64,000 nt of DNA from Monosporascus cannonballus. Lineage: Eukaryota > Ascomycota > Sordariomycetes > Xylariales. The stretch spans positions 110,669 through 174,668 of the forward strand of contig QJNS01000166.1 in assembly GCA_004154925.1 (NCBI GenBank). Direction: 5' to 3'. This document shows, one piece after another, positions 1-10,401 of the stretch. Each line of letters begins with the position of its first letter. The first letter of the stretch is position 1. The notes under the pieces were generated by a model that was not told the origin of the DNA, did no database searches, and saw only the letters and a list, made by a program, of their open reading frames with translations. Position numbers and translations under genes: made by a program.

Positions 1-328
1 CGTGGGATTCTGAACAATGGATATAATAACGTGTTACGTCTCGTAATACCAGGGGCGTTTTGGGTAACGATATTCCATTATAAGCTGAAATTATCTAAAT
101 TATGGAAATAACGAACGTATATATCTTTGTTTTGGTTCAAAGTGCTTAAACGGTTTAAACCTTTAAGTCCTTTAAGCTTTTTAAGCTTTTTTGCCAATTT
201 AAGGGGTTTAAGGCGTTTGGCGTTTTAAAACCTTTAAGCCAGTTACGTAATACCTTGGCTTAGGTTAAAACTTAATCCTTTTATGGTTCCAACCGTCCGT
301 AAAAAGCCAAAATCGTTAGGTCCTAATA
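1..328 (-). repeat. A1 3' LTR (left copy), truncated by the window edge
   Basis: It matches 6500-6826 nearly base for base apart from C/T and G/A differences. Shared landmarks are the block around GTAATATTCCATTATAAGC and the ending TAGGTCCTAA(C/T)A. The last base before the internal region is at about 328. Its first ~65 bp lie outside the window. Confidence 0.9.
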
Positions 329-860
329 CGATTTTCTCCTTTTTAGGATTTTTGTCCCTAAAGATCAAATTGTTTATTTTGGTAATTTCGGTAAATATTT
401 TTCCTTTTTATATATTTATTATATTAAGTCGAATTAAAAAGTTTCGTTTTCGTAAACGTATTAACGTTTTAATTTTTTTAAAACGTATTAAACATTTTAA
501 TTTTAAAATATTTTTTTATTTTCGGTACGAAAAAAAAAATACGGAATATAAAATTATTCGAAAATTTTTAAAATATGCGCGATATATTTATTATAAGGGC
601 CCTTATAACGTTTTTAATTTTTTAAAGGCCGAATACTAAAAGCTTTTTGACGAGGAAAACCGTTTAAAACGTAAAAAGGAATAAGTTCGTAAAATATTGC
701 GTATCGTTATTAATAAGTTAGACCGTTTGCAAAAACAAAGGCGGTTGCTTTGTTGCCATAATATAGAAATATTTCGTCGAAAAATTAAGGGCGCGGAGGC
801 CATAAAAAAGTTTAAATATTTAAAGCAAAAATAAAAATAGCTGGAGGCTGCCGTTATAGT
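283..860 (+). pseudogene. Antisense reading frame between the integrase tail and 3' LTR of A1
   Basis: The frame is opposite to pol. It opens near the inner edge of the LTR and stays open for 118 codons (283-639), then continues with three visible stops to about 830. Composition is rich in K, R, F, Y and E. The distal part looks like a charged helix or coiled coil (for example DEENRLKRKKE and INKLDRLQKQRRLL). A frame in the same place and orientation occurs in A2 and, on the opposite strand, in B1. Staying open after RIP in an AT-rich sequence is suggestive, not proof. Function is unknown. Confidence 0.45.
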
Positions 861-1149
861 TATTACGTTAATATAGGCCGTAACCAATTAGCCCGATATC
901 TTAATTATTAATTGGTCGGCCATTAATTAAAACGCGTTTGTCATTATTAATAAAAGTTTTTTAATAAATATTAAGCGCCAGTAAAGTTTTTAACGGGCTT
1001 TTAAATATTTTCGGAATTTAAGTACTTTTTTTATTTAATTAGGTACTGGATAAATCCGTTTTATTTCCGTATGTTAAAATTTTTTTTTACTTTATATATT
1101 TATTTGTTTTCCACCTTTATGTTATCTTATACCGTATATATTTTAATTA

Positions 1150-3760
1150 TATTTGCTATTAATTGGAATAAAAAAACATAAAAAATTAAATAAAATTTAA
1201 CTTTTAATGAAAGTTTTAATTAATAATTATTTTCTGAAATTTTTTTAATAATTTTATATAAACCAATATATTTAAAATTAAATTTTTTACTAAATGTTTT
1301 TATTTAAATATTTTTGGTAACGAAATAAATTATTTTCCCCTTTTCGAAAATTAATTTTTTTAACCTTTTTTAGTTATAATATTTACTTATTTAATTCCGT
1401 ACAAATTTTAATTTTATTTTTATTTCCTGATATAATTATTATAATTATTTTAATATAAAAATTATTTTGATATTAATTAAACCGTTATTACGCGTTTTTT
1501 TATAAACTTTTAGAATAAAATTAAAATTTGTATTAATTAATATTATTTTAATATTTTCGTAATAATTAATATTATAAGTTAATTAAATAATAAATAACTT
1601 TTTAACCCAATTATTTTATTCGTAATTAACGTAATATCGTAAATATGTTTTTAATATTTGGTTTAACCGTTTTATTTATCCGTCCGTTTATAATTTAAAT
1701 ATATTAAATAATTTATGGTTTAGGCCGATTTATGCTATAAGACCTTGCCAAAACTTAAATACGAATATCGAACCTTTATTTAAAATAATTTTTACTAATA
1801 ATCCGTATATATTAAAAATATTTTTAAAAAAATATATATTATTTATTTTGCGTTAATATTTTTATGATAAAATAAAAAATAAAAGAATTTCGTAAACCGA
1901 TCGACGATGACGAAAACGCTATCGTAATATACTTTTGTCGCTGGATTTTCGGATAAAAAAAATTTAATAATAAAATCCATAATATTCAAATCTTAAAATC
2001 TTTTTAAAACTGGTAATAGTTATAATTTTCCATAAAGTTTATATTATTACGCCTTAACTTTATTATAAAGGTTATATTATTATCGTACTTTTTAAATTAT
2101 CGTTTTTATTTTTAAAAAAAAATACGTATATTAAAATCGTTTTAAGGTTTTGTGAATTCTTAAATATCTATATAACTGATATTCGTATATATCTTATATT
2201 AAATCTATTTAATATTTTTTTGGAATTTATATTTTATCCGTTTTTTAATTTTTTAAAAAACCGTTATTATACTGTTGGATTTTTTAATATATATCCAAAA
2301 GTATTGCCCGAATTATTACAATTTGTTACGGGCGTAAATATCCTTTTATAATAATATCAAAATTTATATGGCTAATTTTGACCAATTTTTTTTAAAGTTT
2401 AATCGCTTACTTAAAGCATTTACTTTACCGTTTTCTAAACTTTCTTTATAAATAATAACGAAATCGAAGTTCGCCAATTTTTCTGCATATCGTAATTATC
2501 GTCCGGTAAATTTTTTTAATCATAATAAATCGGATAAAATTTTAATAATCCGTATAAATTTTGACTTGGTATAAATTTCCCTTTAGGAAGTACTTAAATT
2601 TGCAAAATGCCATAATAATGGCCATAAATTCCTTATTTAGAATATTATAATTAAACTTAGTTCTTTTTAACTTATATAAGAAAAATATAATAAGGTATAA
2701 TTTGCCTTAATTATTTCGTTATTCGATTATTATGCCTAATACGTAATCCGAAATATCGGTTTTTAGTTCGACGGGGCAACTTAAATCGTACATAATTAAT
2801 ATTAATTCGTTAATAATCGTATTTTTGATTTCTTAAAACACTTTTTCCGTTTTAAACGTCCATTTAAATTTTTTTTCTTTTTTGGTAAAGTTAATTAAGG
2901 GTATAATAATTTTGTTAAAATTTTAAATAAACTTTTTATAATAATTAACGAATTTAAGGAATACTTATATTTCCTTAATTGTCGTTAACGTTTATTATTT
3001 CATAATTGCAGCAATTTTCTTTAGATTTATTTTAATATATTTTAAAGTAATAATATATTCCAGATATTCCATTTTTTATTTATGGAATTAATTTTTTTTA
3101 TATTAATTAATAACTTTACGTTTTATAAAACTTAAAAGACTTTATAAACGTATTTTGCATATATTTTTTCCGTTTTTAAAAAAATAAAAATATTATCAAA
3201 ATAATATATAATAAAAACGTTAAGGTATTTCTATAGCATATAATTTATTATCCGTTAGAAAATTATTAATATGTTCGTAAATCCCATTAACGTAACCAAA
3301 TATTTAAATAATCTGTATTTCGTTTCAAATATTATCTTTTATTCGTATCCTTTTTTAATTTTGATAAAATTATATCTATTTTTAAAATCGAATATTATAA
3401 ATTATTTGGTTTTATAAAATCGGTTTTTTATTTTTGTAATTAAGGGCAATAACGTTTAATTCTTAATAATAATATCGTTTAATTACCGATGATTAATTAC
3501 AAGTTGTAATTTTCTATTTTTTTTAGGTACGAAAAACATAAGGTATTCTGCCGGTAACTTTAAAAGTTAAATTTATCCTTTTTATAACCGATTTTCTAGG
3601 TATTCCCAGAACATATATAATTTATTTCCGTTAAGGTTATAAATAAGGTAAAATTTCGTTAAAGAACCCTTTTTAAGGATAATTTCGTAATTTTATTCGT
3701 TATATTTTAATAGCTTCGTATTTAGTTCTTTTTTAAAAAATTACTTGTATTTATAATATT
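1150..3760 (-). pseudogene. A1 pol remnant: reverse transcriptase, RNase H, integrase tail
   Basis: Read on the minus strand, about 3000-3700 shows a reverse-transcriptase finger/palm pattern with AG(I/Y)P and KNR-like landmarks. About 2340-2650 shows RNase H landmarks such as NKEFMAIIMAFCKFKYF and QVKIYTDY. About 1230-1330 shows an integrase GPY/F-like tail, KKFNFKYIGLYKI. Many in-frame TAA/TAG codons stand where CAA, CAG or TGG would be expected, as RIP produces. The protein would have been a Gag-Pol polyprotein for element replication; it is dead here. The same block is present in A2. Confidence 0.82.
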
Positions 3761-6432
3761 ATAATAATACATTAATTAAATTTTTTAATTTTTAAGGTTA
3801 TTATTTTAAATCGTTATTTAATTGCCGTATCTTTACTTTAATGGTAATAATAATATATCGTATTTTTCTTTAATATTTTTTTTTTGTATTTTATCCCTTT
3901 AGGTAGTAAGGTATTTGTCGTATCTTTATGCTTATATTCGTTACCATTTTCGATCGAATATTAAGATTTTAATTCTTTTTTTTGCTTATTAACGGGAAAT
4001 AAAACGAATTTTACCTGGCTAATTTTTTTATTAATCAAAATTCCGTACCGGTACATCCATGGTTTTCCTAAGATTATATCATAATTCCCGAATAAAACGA
4101 TATCGAAATTTATTATCTGGTATCGTCCTTAAACAAAAATCTTAAAATAATTAATTTTGCGTAAAATTTTTCCGTTATCGTAGGCGAAATCCTGACTTTC
4201 GGCGTTTATCGCTATATAAAATTTTAACTTATATTTCCATAGTAATTTAAATTCGTTAACCATATCCGGTATAATATAATTTCCATTTAAAGTTCCGCAG
4301 TTTACCATTACGATATACTAATACGTTCCGATTCGTATATTTAAGGTAATAAGGTTATTAATGGCTTTTATCGTCGCGTTTAAAACCTTTTTTAAAAATT
4401 TATTTTAATTCCTTTAAGTTTTGTTATCCTGCGGCTTTCTTATAAGTGATTTTCGTTTTTTAATTCCTTTTTGAATTTGTCGAATTTTATTTATATTTTT
4501 TTATATAATACGTTAAGCTGTTATATTTATCGTTCTTATCGGTATATTATGCCTTTAAATTATATTAATTATTCCTAATTTTGTTAGATTTTTTTTCCTT
4601 ATTAGGTAAATTATTTTTCAATATGGCGTATAGTTTCCTATTAAGGTTTATCTTTTTCCCATTAAAGGTTTCGTATAAATCGTTAAATTTTTTTTTTAAA
4701 ACTTATCGTTTATCGGGATTTATAGTAAATACTAATTAAAAATAAAAATCCGTAATAACCTTTTAATAATATTTTTTTACAATATATTAAATTAATTCCT
4801 TTTCCGTTTGGTAATTATATTACTTATAATAATAAAAAGGGTTTTTTTACGGGTACCATTTTCCTTTAGGCTAGCTTTCTGCTGTTACCAGCTAAAAAAA
4901 ATCGTTTTTAGGGGTTATAAATCGAAAATGTTAATACCATTATTTATCGTTTTTATTTTTTTCCGTTTTATTAGGAAAATCGAATCCTTTATAATATATA
5001 CGGGTAATCCTATTATAAATATGCCGTTTTTATTTTTTATAAGTAAGGTAATTTTATTTTTTATAATAAACAATATATATCCTGCCGTATCGATTAAGGG
5101 TTCCGGAACAGATTTTTTTTATTTAGCCCTAATATTTCTCTAATTATTTTTTTAAAAATATTCCGTTATTCCTTAATTACTTGCTAAACCAGATTCCTAG
5201 CTTTTTATATTCCTTATTAAATTTTTTGCTATAGTAGGCCTAATATATACTTAGGCCGAATTATATTAATAAATTTTTCGTTTTTTTGATTTTCCTTAGG
5301 TTATCTTTCGGATATAAGCTTTTAATTGTTCCATTATAACTTTTTAGATAAAGAATATTTATAAGCCTTATATCCCTTTTTTCCGTAATTATAATACTTA
5401 ATCTAGTTCCAGTTTTTCTTATAGGTAGCTCCTAGTTTTATAAGGCTTAGTTTAATGCCATAAAAATATTATTACGCCGAAAAACACTAGTATTAACCGT
5501 ATATCGGAATTTATTATTATTTTTTTTTGGTTTTTTTAATATGCTAAGCATATTGCCGGTTATTAATTTTAACTGCTATAACGATATAATTTAACAAATA
5601 ATTAGGCCGGTTAAGCTTAAAAAATTTTTTTTATATTTTTTTCTTTAAGTTATCAAAAAATTTAGCTATTAATACTTTTTATCCCTAATTTAATTTAAAT
5701 ATTAATTAAATTAATATATTACCGTATTTAAATACCAATTTTTTTGTTATAATTATTAAATTTATATTTCAACCTTTATTTTTTTATTTATTATTCCGAA
5801 AACCTTTATTAATGCTTATTCGAATTATTCGTAATTATTATATATTTGCATTATTTCCGGGTTGCATTTTTCGATTAGTAAGGTAACGTATTTTCTTATA
5901 ACCGGTTTAAACCAAATAGCCGTATTTTTAATAAATCGTTTAACTGCAAATTTAATTCGTATAATAAACGTAACAAATCGAATAAGAAAATACCTAAAGT
6001 ACGTTCGGTATTAAGTTAAAAATAATTATAATTTAATTAAAATTCTATTAAAGGATTTTGGCTTAAAGGATTTAAAGACTTTTTTTGGTTTTTTGGTGGA
6101 ATTTAACTAAATAATTTAATTCGGCCAAAAGGACTTTCCGGTTTCGGGGATTTTTCCCTTTTCCTTAAGCTTTTTATAAGCAGCTTAAAAAAACGTAATA
6201 AGGTTATTTTTATTTTATTTAAATTAAATAATACGTTTATTTATAATATTTAAACGTTAAAAAACTTTTTTTCGAAAAAGGCGAAATTATTTCTTTTTTT
6301 CCTTAAATTTTATTTTAATATTAAGGTTTTTAAAAACTTAATAAATAAATTATTTAAGTTATTTTTTAATAAATATAATATCGGCGGTATTGCTTAAAAT
6401 TTAATAATATTATTAAATAAAAATTTATAACG

Positions 6433-6826
6433 TATAACGGCTTAACGGTTTAATTAATTATTAAACCTAAGTCGACGGGTTTATATTAATAAAAATATTG
6501 TAAGATTTTAAGTAATAAATATAATAACGTATTACGTTTCGTAATATTAAGGACGTTTTAAGTAATAATATTCCATTATAAGCTGAAATTATTTAAATTA
6601 TGGAAATAATAAACGTATATATCCTTATTTTAATTCAAAATATTTAAACGGTTTAAACCCTTAAGTCCCTTAAGCCTTTTAAACTTTTCTGCTGACTTAA
6701 AGGGCTTAAGGCGCTTAGTATTTTGAAACCTTTGAGCCAGTTACGTAACGCCTTGGCTTGGGTCGGAGCTTGATCCTTTTGTGGTTCCAACCGTCCATAA
6801 GAAGCCAAGATCGTTAGGTCCTAACA
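6433..6826 (-). repeat. A1 5' LTR (right copy), 394 bp
   Basis: It starts at TATAACGGC (a mutated TGT...) and ends CCTAACA. The inner part is AT-rich, but the outer ~130 bp (from about 6690) keep CpA and TpG, so mutation fades out inside the LTR. This is one of the clearest RIP edges in the window. Confidence 0.88.
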
Positions 6827-6840
6827 GTCAAGCCGTAACA
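6827..6840. repeat. Possible tail of a family-B LTR beside A1
   Basis: The bases just outside A1 read GTCAAGCCGTAACA, which resembles the B1 LTR end AAGCCGTCACA. A1 may therefore have inserted into an older LTR. GTCAA would be A1's target duplication, but the left flank is outside the window. The match is only about 11 bp. Confidence 0.35.
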
Positions 6841-7588
6841 CTTAAAGTATATGTATTTTTAGAAAATTATTTATCATAATACGCAAGATATTCAAACTTA
6901 TAATTTTGGTCGATTTTTATAATACGTTTAAGGAATTGCTTTAATTTATTGATCTATTTTTATATAAATATGTAGAGAATAACGTTATAAATATCATAGT
7001 TATAATATAAAGTTGTGGGAATATTCCAGGTAGAAATCTATGAGTTTGTACGGAAAAAAAGGAATTTATCGAGAATTTGCACCCCGGCTGTAGGTTAAAT
7101 GTGATGTAACGGCACTACGCGGAGTTCGTAAGTGGCTGTGCCCTCCCTTATGACGTGTGTGTCGGACACAGCGTGGAAATCTTTACACTGCATTGACCCC
7201 TAACCCCATATTCGTAGGTCCATGTGTTCTTCCTTATGTCTCACAAGTGCAACGAATATTCGCTCAGTCGACAGGATGTTATCATTCGAGGAATATCTCC
7301 GGCGGGGGTTTAGAGCCGGCAACTTTGACGTGTACGGTGCACTCTCTTTTTACCACCGAGAGGTATCGGGACGGAAGAGCATAACACCCGCGCAGGCCTC
7401 TGTTTTAGGGTAAGACAGCATCTAGATACCAGAACTGAAATTATATAAAGGGATAGCCCTATCAAATGCTGCACCTGCTTGAAGTGATGCTTTTACATCC
7501 CGGTTTTTATCAACGAAAAATTCGCCAACATTCCTCTCTCGACTAGCACTGTGGACAACCGTGCACCAGTTCGCTATCGAACTATACA
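6841..7588. other. Native flank and upstream region of the 2EXR gene
   Basis: 6841-7080 is AT-rich but not stop-saturated, possibly a RIP-leakage zone. 7081-7588 has normal composition. A 45-codon open frame at 7276-7413 (begins MLSFEEYLRRGF) has plausible amino-acid use, but nothing I recognise and no second exon that I can define. I do not call it a gene. Confidence 0.5.
7442..7450 (+). promoter_or_regulatory. TATA-like box upstream of the 2EXR gene
   Basis: TATATAAAG lies 139 bp before the ATG at 7589, a reasonable distance for a fungal promoter with a 5' UTR of about 100 bp. There is no other support. Confidence 0.45.
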
Positions 7589-8338
7589 ATGCGTTTCTCC
7601 CTGTTCAGTCACTTACCGCCGGAGCTGCGCCGGGAAATTTGGGAGACCGCTCTAGAGTCATCGTCCCCTGATAAGGAAGTCTGCGTCTTCTCGTGTGCCG
7701 AGCCAGAGCTGGACGGGACGTTACTTGAGCAATTACAGGTTCATCAGGCTTGCTCCCCACTCCTGTGGACTTGCGGCGAGTCCCGAGATATCGCATTGGA
7801 GTCGTGGGCGGCGCGCCGAGCATTCGATCCAGACTCGGACATTCTCTACATGGGAGGGGACACCTTCAAGACCTTCATCGGCAAGCTATGCTTCCCCGGA
7901 AACAAGATTCCTCAATGGGTCGGAAGAACACGCCATTTTGCTCTGGACCTACGCGCTGCCAGGGCTGGCCACTTGCTACCCATGTCTCTCGAAAACATGC
8001 ATTCCCTTGAAACCATCTCGATAGTATTCCCCCGGTCATACGGCGGCATGGGCGTTCATGCCGCGGCTCAGGTGCCCCATCATGGCGAGAAGCACGTCGA
8101 AACCCGAGTGCTGAGTACGCACGAGACGGATGCCATGTCGATTGAGGCCGACTATATTTTCGAAACTTATATGGGAGAACATCTTGTTCAATGGAAGAAG
8201 AGTGCGACAAGGTATATGCAAGAGTTCATCTCTGGTCTGAGGAGAGACGTCGCCCTGAATACCGAGAACCTCCCCGCTTGCTGGGACAAGGAGAACGGCC
8301 AGCTGCTGCTGAAATTTGAGGCATGCTGTTTCATCTGA
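7589..8338 (+). CDS. 2EXR domain-containing protein
   Basis: A single-exon frame of 249 codons. The N-terminus matches the fungal 2EXR (F-box-like) pattern: F..LPPELRREIWETAL at residues 4-20, then LLWTCGESRDIALESW near 58-73, the usual second conserved block (normally CRESR). Next comes FDPDSDILYMGG near 79-90, where family members have a hydrophobic D-x-LY strand, and the R-x-FALDLR block near 114-120. Length is in the normal range for these single-domain proteins. The molecular role of the family is poorly known; F-box-like partner binding is only an inference. The frame has no stops and no RIP bias although it sits between two RIP-degraded blocks; its stop codon is 95 bp from the copia LTR. 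The ATG follows a short AC-rich leader and is the first in frame. Confidence 0.85.
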   Translation: MRFSLFSHLPPELRREIWETALESSSPDKEVCVFSCAEPELDGTLLEQLQVHQACSPLLWTCGESRDIALESWAARRAFDPDSDILYMGGDTFKTFIGKLCFPGNKIPQWVGRTRHFALDLRAARAGHLLPMSLENMHSLETISIVFPRSYGGMGVHAAAQVPHHGEKHVETRVLSTHETDAMSIEADYIFETYMGEHLVQWKKSATRYMQEFISGLRRDVALNTENLPACWDKENGQLLLKFEACCFI

Positions 8339-8433
8339 AGCAAAGACTTCGAACATGCATTTTGCATTTGGGACCACCGACGAAGCGCAGAAGGTTTACA
8401 CCGGGGTTTAATGCCTAAGGCCTTGAGTTATCA

Positions 8434-8654
8434 TGTTGAACCTAGCAACGCCATGGCTTAGTTAGCTAACCGGCTAGTGGAAATAGCTTCAGCCACTCCG
8501 GTATTCTTATCTCTTGGCTACTACTGTTTTTATCTGTATTTAAGGAAGGTTCACCACCTTCACCTTTTATAAAAGGCCTTTTAGAAGTTAAACAACTTGT
8601 TAATATACTTTTTCTTAAAATATATGCTTTTATATATAATGTCAAGGTTTTACA
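8434..8654 (+). repeat. Copia C 5' LTR, 221 bp
   Basis: It starts TGTTGAACC after the TATCA duplication and ends GGTTTTACA. It aligns with 35485-35700 through CTAACCGG, TTTTTATCTGTATTTAA, a TATAAAA promoter-like box (about 8567) and ACAACTTGTTAATA. It is only partly RIP-mutated at its outer edge. Confidence 0.82.
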
Positions 8655-8911
8655 GTTATAAACCCGGTCCGCATTTCTTTTTAATTGTGTTTTGATATAC
8701 TTATTATATATGTTTTGTTAAAGTTATTCGGAACTTCGCTGTCGTTTTTACGGTACACTTACTGCTCCGTCACCAAAAATATTTATTGCTTAATTATTAC
8801 ATTTTTAATTATTTTAACCTATTTATTTTTTATATTATTTCTAAAACTATAATTACCTAATTAAACCCTAGTATGTTAGGACCTTTCCACCGTAACGGCT
8901 CCAGTACGTAT
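8655..8911 (+). other. Copia C 5' internal fragment
   Basis: This is the sequence between the copia 5' LTR and the solo B LTR. It should hold the primer binding site and the start of gag. It is AT-rich with stops, and I could not identify a primer site or gag motif. It rejoins 19970-about 20100 once the solo B LTR is removed. Confidence 0.5.
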
Positions 8912-9050
8912 TGTTACGACCTAACGGGTTACAGCCTTCAGAAACGGTCCCCGACAAAGATAAGTCAAGAAAAAACAATGGGTTAAGTTACGTAATGAAT
9001 TACCAACTTACTGGTGGTGAGCCAATAAGCCGGATTACTAACTTACTGGT

Positions 9051-9400
9051 TGTGACGGCTAGGCGGTTTAACCAACTATTAAATCTTAGTCGTACGGGTT
9101 TATGTTGGCAGGAGTATCGTGGGACTCTGTAGCAATAAGATAACTTAGTTCCGTCTCTTAATACTAAGGGTGCAGAAATCGTATTACAAGCGATTGGTAT
9201 TAACAAGTATTGCAAGCTGGTACTATTTAGACTATTGAAATAATAAGCGTATTATGCTTGGTTTTTTTTAACTCTATCGAGCCTGGCTTTATAGGCTTTA
9301 CGGTAGATCCTATTAAGCCATTACGTATTTCGACCTACATAACTTAATCATTTTTTCGTTACGACCGTTTTCTAAGGCCGTAACCCGTTAAGTTATAATA
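9051..9400 (-). repeat. A2 3' LTR (left copy), 350 bp
   Basis: It starts TGTGACGGCTAGGCGG and ends GTTATAATA. Inside is a short hairpin GAGCC...GGCTT around 9279-9300, perfect in the right copy. A minus-strand purine tract (pyrimidines on + from 9403) follows at once, as expected for the 3' LTR. Confidence 0.88.
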
Positions 9401-9439
9401 CGATCCTTTTTTTTATAATTTTAATCTCGAAAATTTCTT

Positions 9440-10070
9440 TTCTTTTTTTGTAAATTCTTTTTTGCTATTATATCGGGTCGTATTAAAAATTGATTAATAG
9501 TAAAACGAAAGAACAAAATAATTTGCTTAAACTTATTGCTTTTCGAATTATAGATATGTTTGTTTATTTATATTATATTTATCGCGGTTTATCGGTTTGT
9601 CGTATTTTTTCGTCGGATTTCTCCCGATACGAAAAATATATAGCGCAGAACCAAGGCTTTTACGACGTTAATAATCTTTTTATTTTTCAATTTAAAAAAT
9701 TTGGTTTTAATTATTTCAAGTTTAAAACGGAATTTAAGAAAGATAAAAAGGAAACAGAATAAACGTAGGCCAAGATTCGCCGGCTTCGAAAACGAAAGAA
9801 ATTATAGGCTGATCGTATAGCACGTATGCTATCCCGCGGGCTTTGGTCCCTAAAAAAGTTAAATAAATTAGAAAGTTAAGAAAAATAAGCCTAACTAGAA
9901 ACCGCTAAGGCTATATCAGCAGAAACCGCGCCCTTTCTTAACTGGTCTAATCTTAAGTCCACCGACTGGTCGTTTATTAAGTGGAGGACTTTCGACCTTG
10001 CCGATTTCGGCGGTATTAGTAAAAGTTTTTTAATAGGCGTTAGGCGTTAATAAGACTTTTGACGGGTTTT
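9440..10070 (+). pseudogene. Antisense reading frame next to the A2 3' LTR
   Basis: Same position and orientation relative to pol as the antisense frame in A1. It is interrupted by stops but coherent in between: an early (I/M)SGRI, then K/R/F/Y-rich sequence, a charged stretch (RRLRKRKKL near 9775), and later DWSFIKWRTFDLADFGG near 9970-10020. The B1 counterpart also opens with MSGRI. The clean 90-codon run at 9490-9762 is in another frame of this stretch and is not used. Function is unknown. Confidence 0.4.
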
Positions 10071-10194
10071 TAGATATTTTCGGAATCCGGGTATTTTTTT
10101 ACTTAATTAAATATTAGGTAAGTCCGTTTTGTTTTGGTATATCGAATCTTTTGCTTATTTTATATATTTATTCGTTTTTTATTTTTACGTCGTT

Positions 10195-10401
10195 TTATAC
10201 CGTATGTACCTTAATTATATTTGCTGTTAACTCAAATAAAAAAACGTAAAAAATTAAATAAAATTTAACTTTTTGTAAAAGTTTTAATTGGTAATTATTT
10301 TTTGAAATTATTTTAGCGATTTTATATAAACTGATATATTTAAAATCGAAATTTATATTAAATTGTTTTATCTGAATATTTTTAGTAATTAAAAAAACCA
10401 T
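10195..10401 (-). pseudogene. Integrase C-terminal tail of A2 (GPY/F-like module)
   Basis: A 68-codon open remnant on the minus strand. It contains LITKNIQIK, then DFKYISLYKIAKII, the pattern of the GPY/F module in Ty3/gypsy integrases ((L/V)(V/I)TKN...KKLD.KY.GP(Y/F)KI), followed by a YQLKL strand. Equivalent tails can be read in A1 (about 1230-1330), B2 (about 26620-26660) and B1 (about 48718-48747). It is a fossil, not a gene: the rest of integrase upstream is full of stops. Confidence 0.72.

Larger units (their letters stand above)
1..6826 (-). mobile_element. Ty3/gypsy LTR retrotransposon A1, RIP-degraded, left end cut by the window
   Basis: Direct repeats at 1-328 and 6433-6826 bound an AT-rich body of about 6.1 kb. 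Reverse-strand reading gives broken RNase H, reverse transcriptase and integrase-tail motifs in the order expected for Ty3/gypsy, so the 5' end of the element lies on the right. A purine tract on the minus strand (pyrimidines at about 329-345 on +) sits just inside the left LTR, where a polypurine primer is expected. Stop codons throughout pol and CpA/TpG loss with CpG survival fit RIP. No complete protein remains. A2 and A3 are other copies of this family. Confidence 0.9.

Noticed and set aside
4808..5143. 111-codon plus-strand frame in A1, with a partner at 17866-18057 in A2
   Set aside because: Both are the antisense strand of the same gag/protease-side region; similarity follows from shared ancestry of the elements.
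7605..8377. Frames on both strands overlapping the 2EXR gene (e.g. 7695-8024, 7875-8210, 8036-8377)
   Set aside because: Shadows of the 2EXR coding sequence; no domains of their own.
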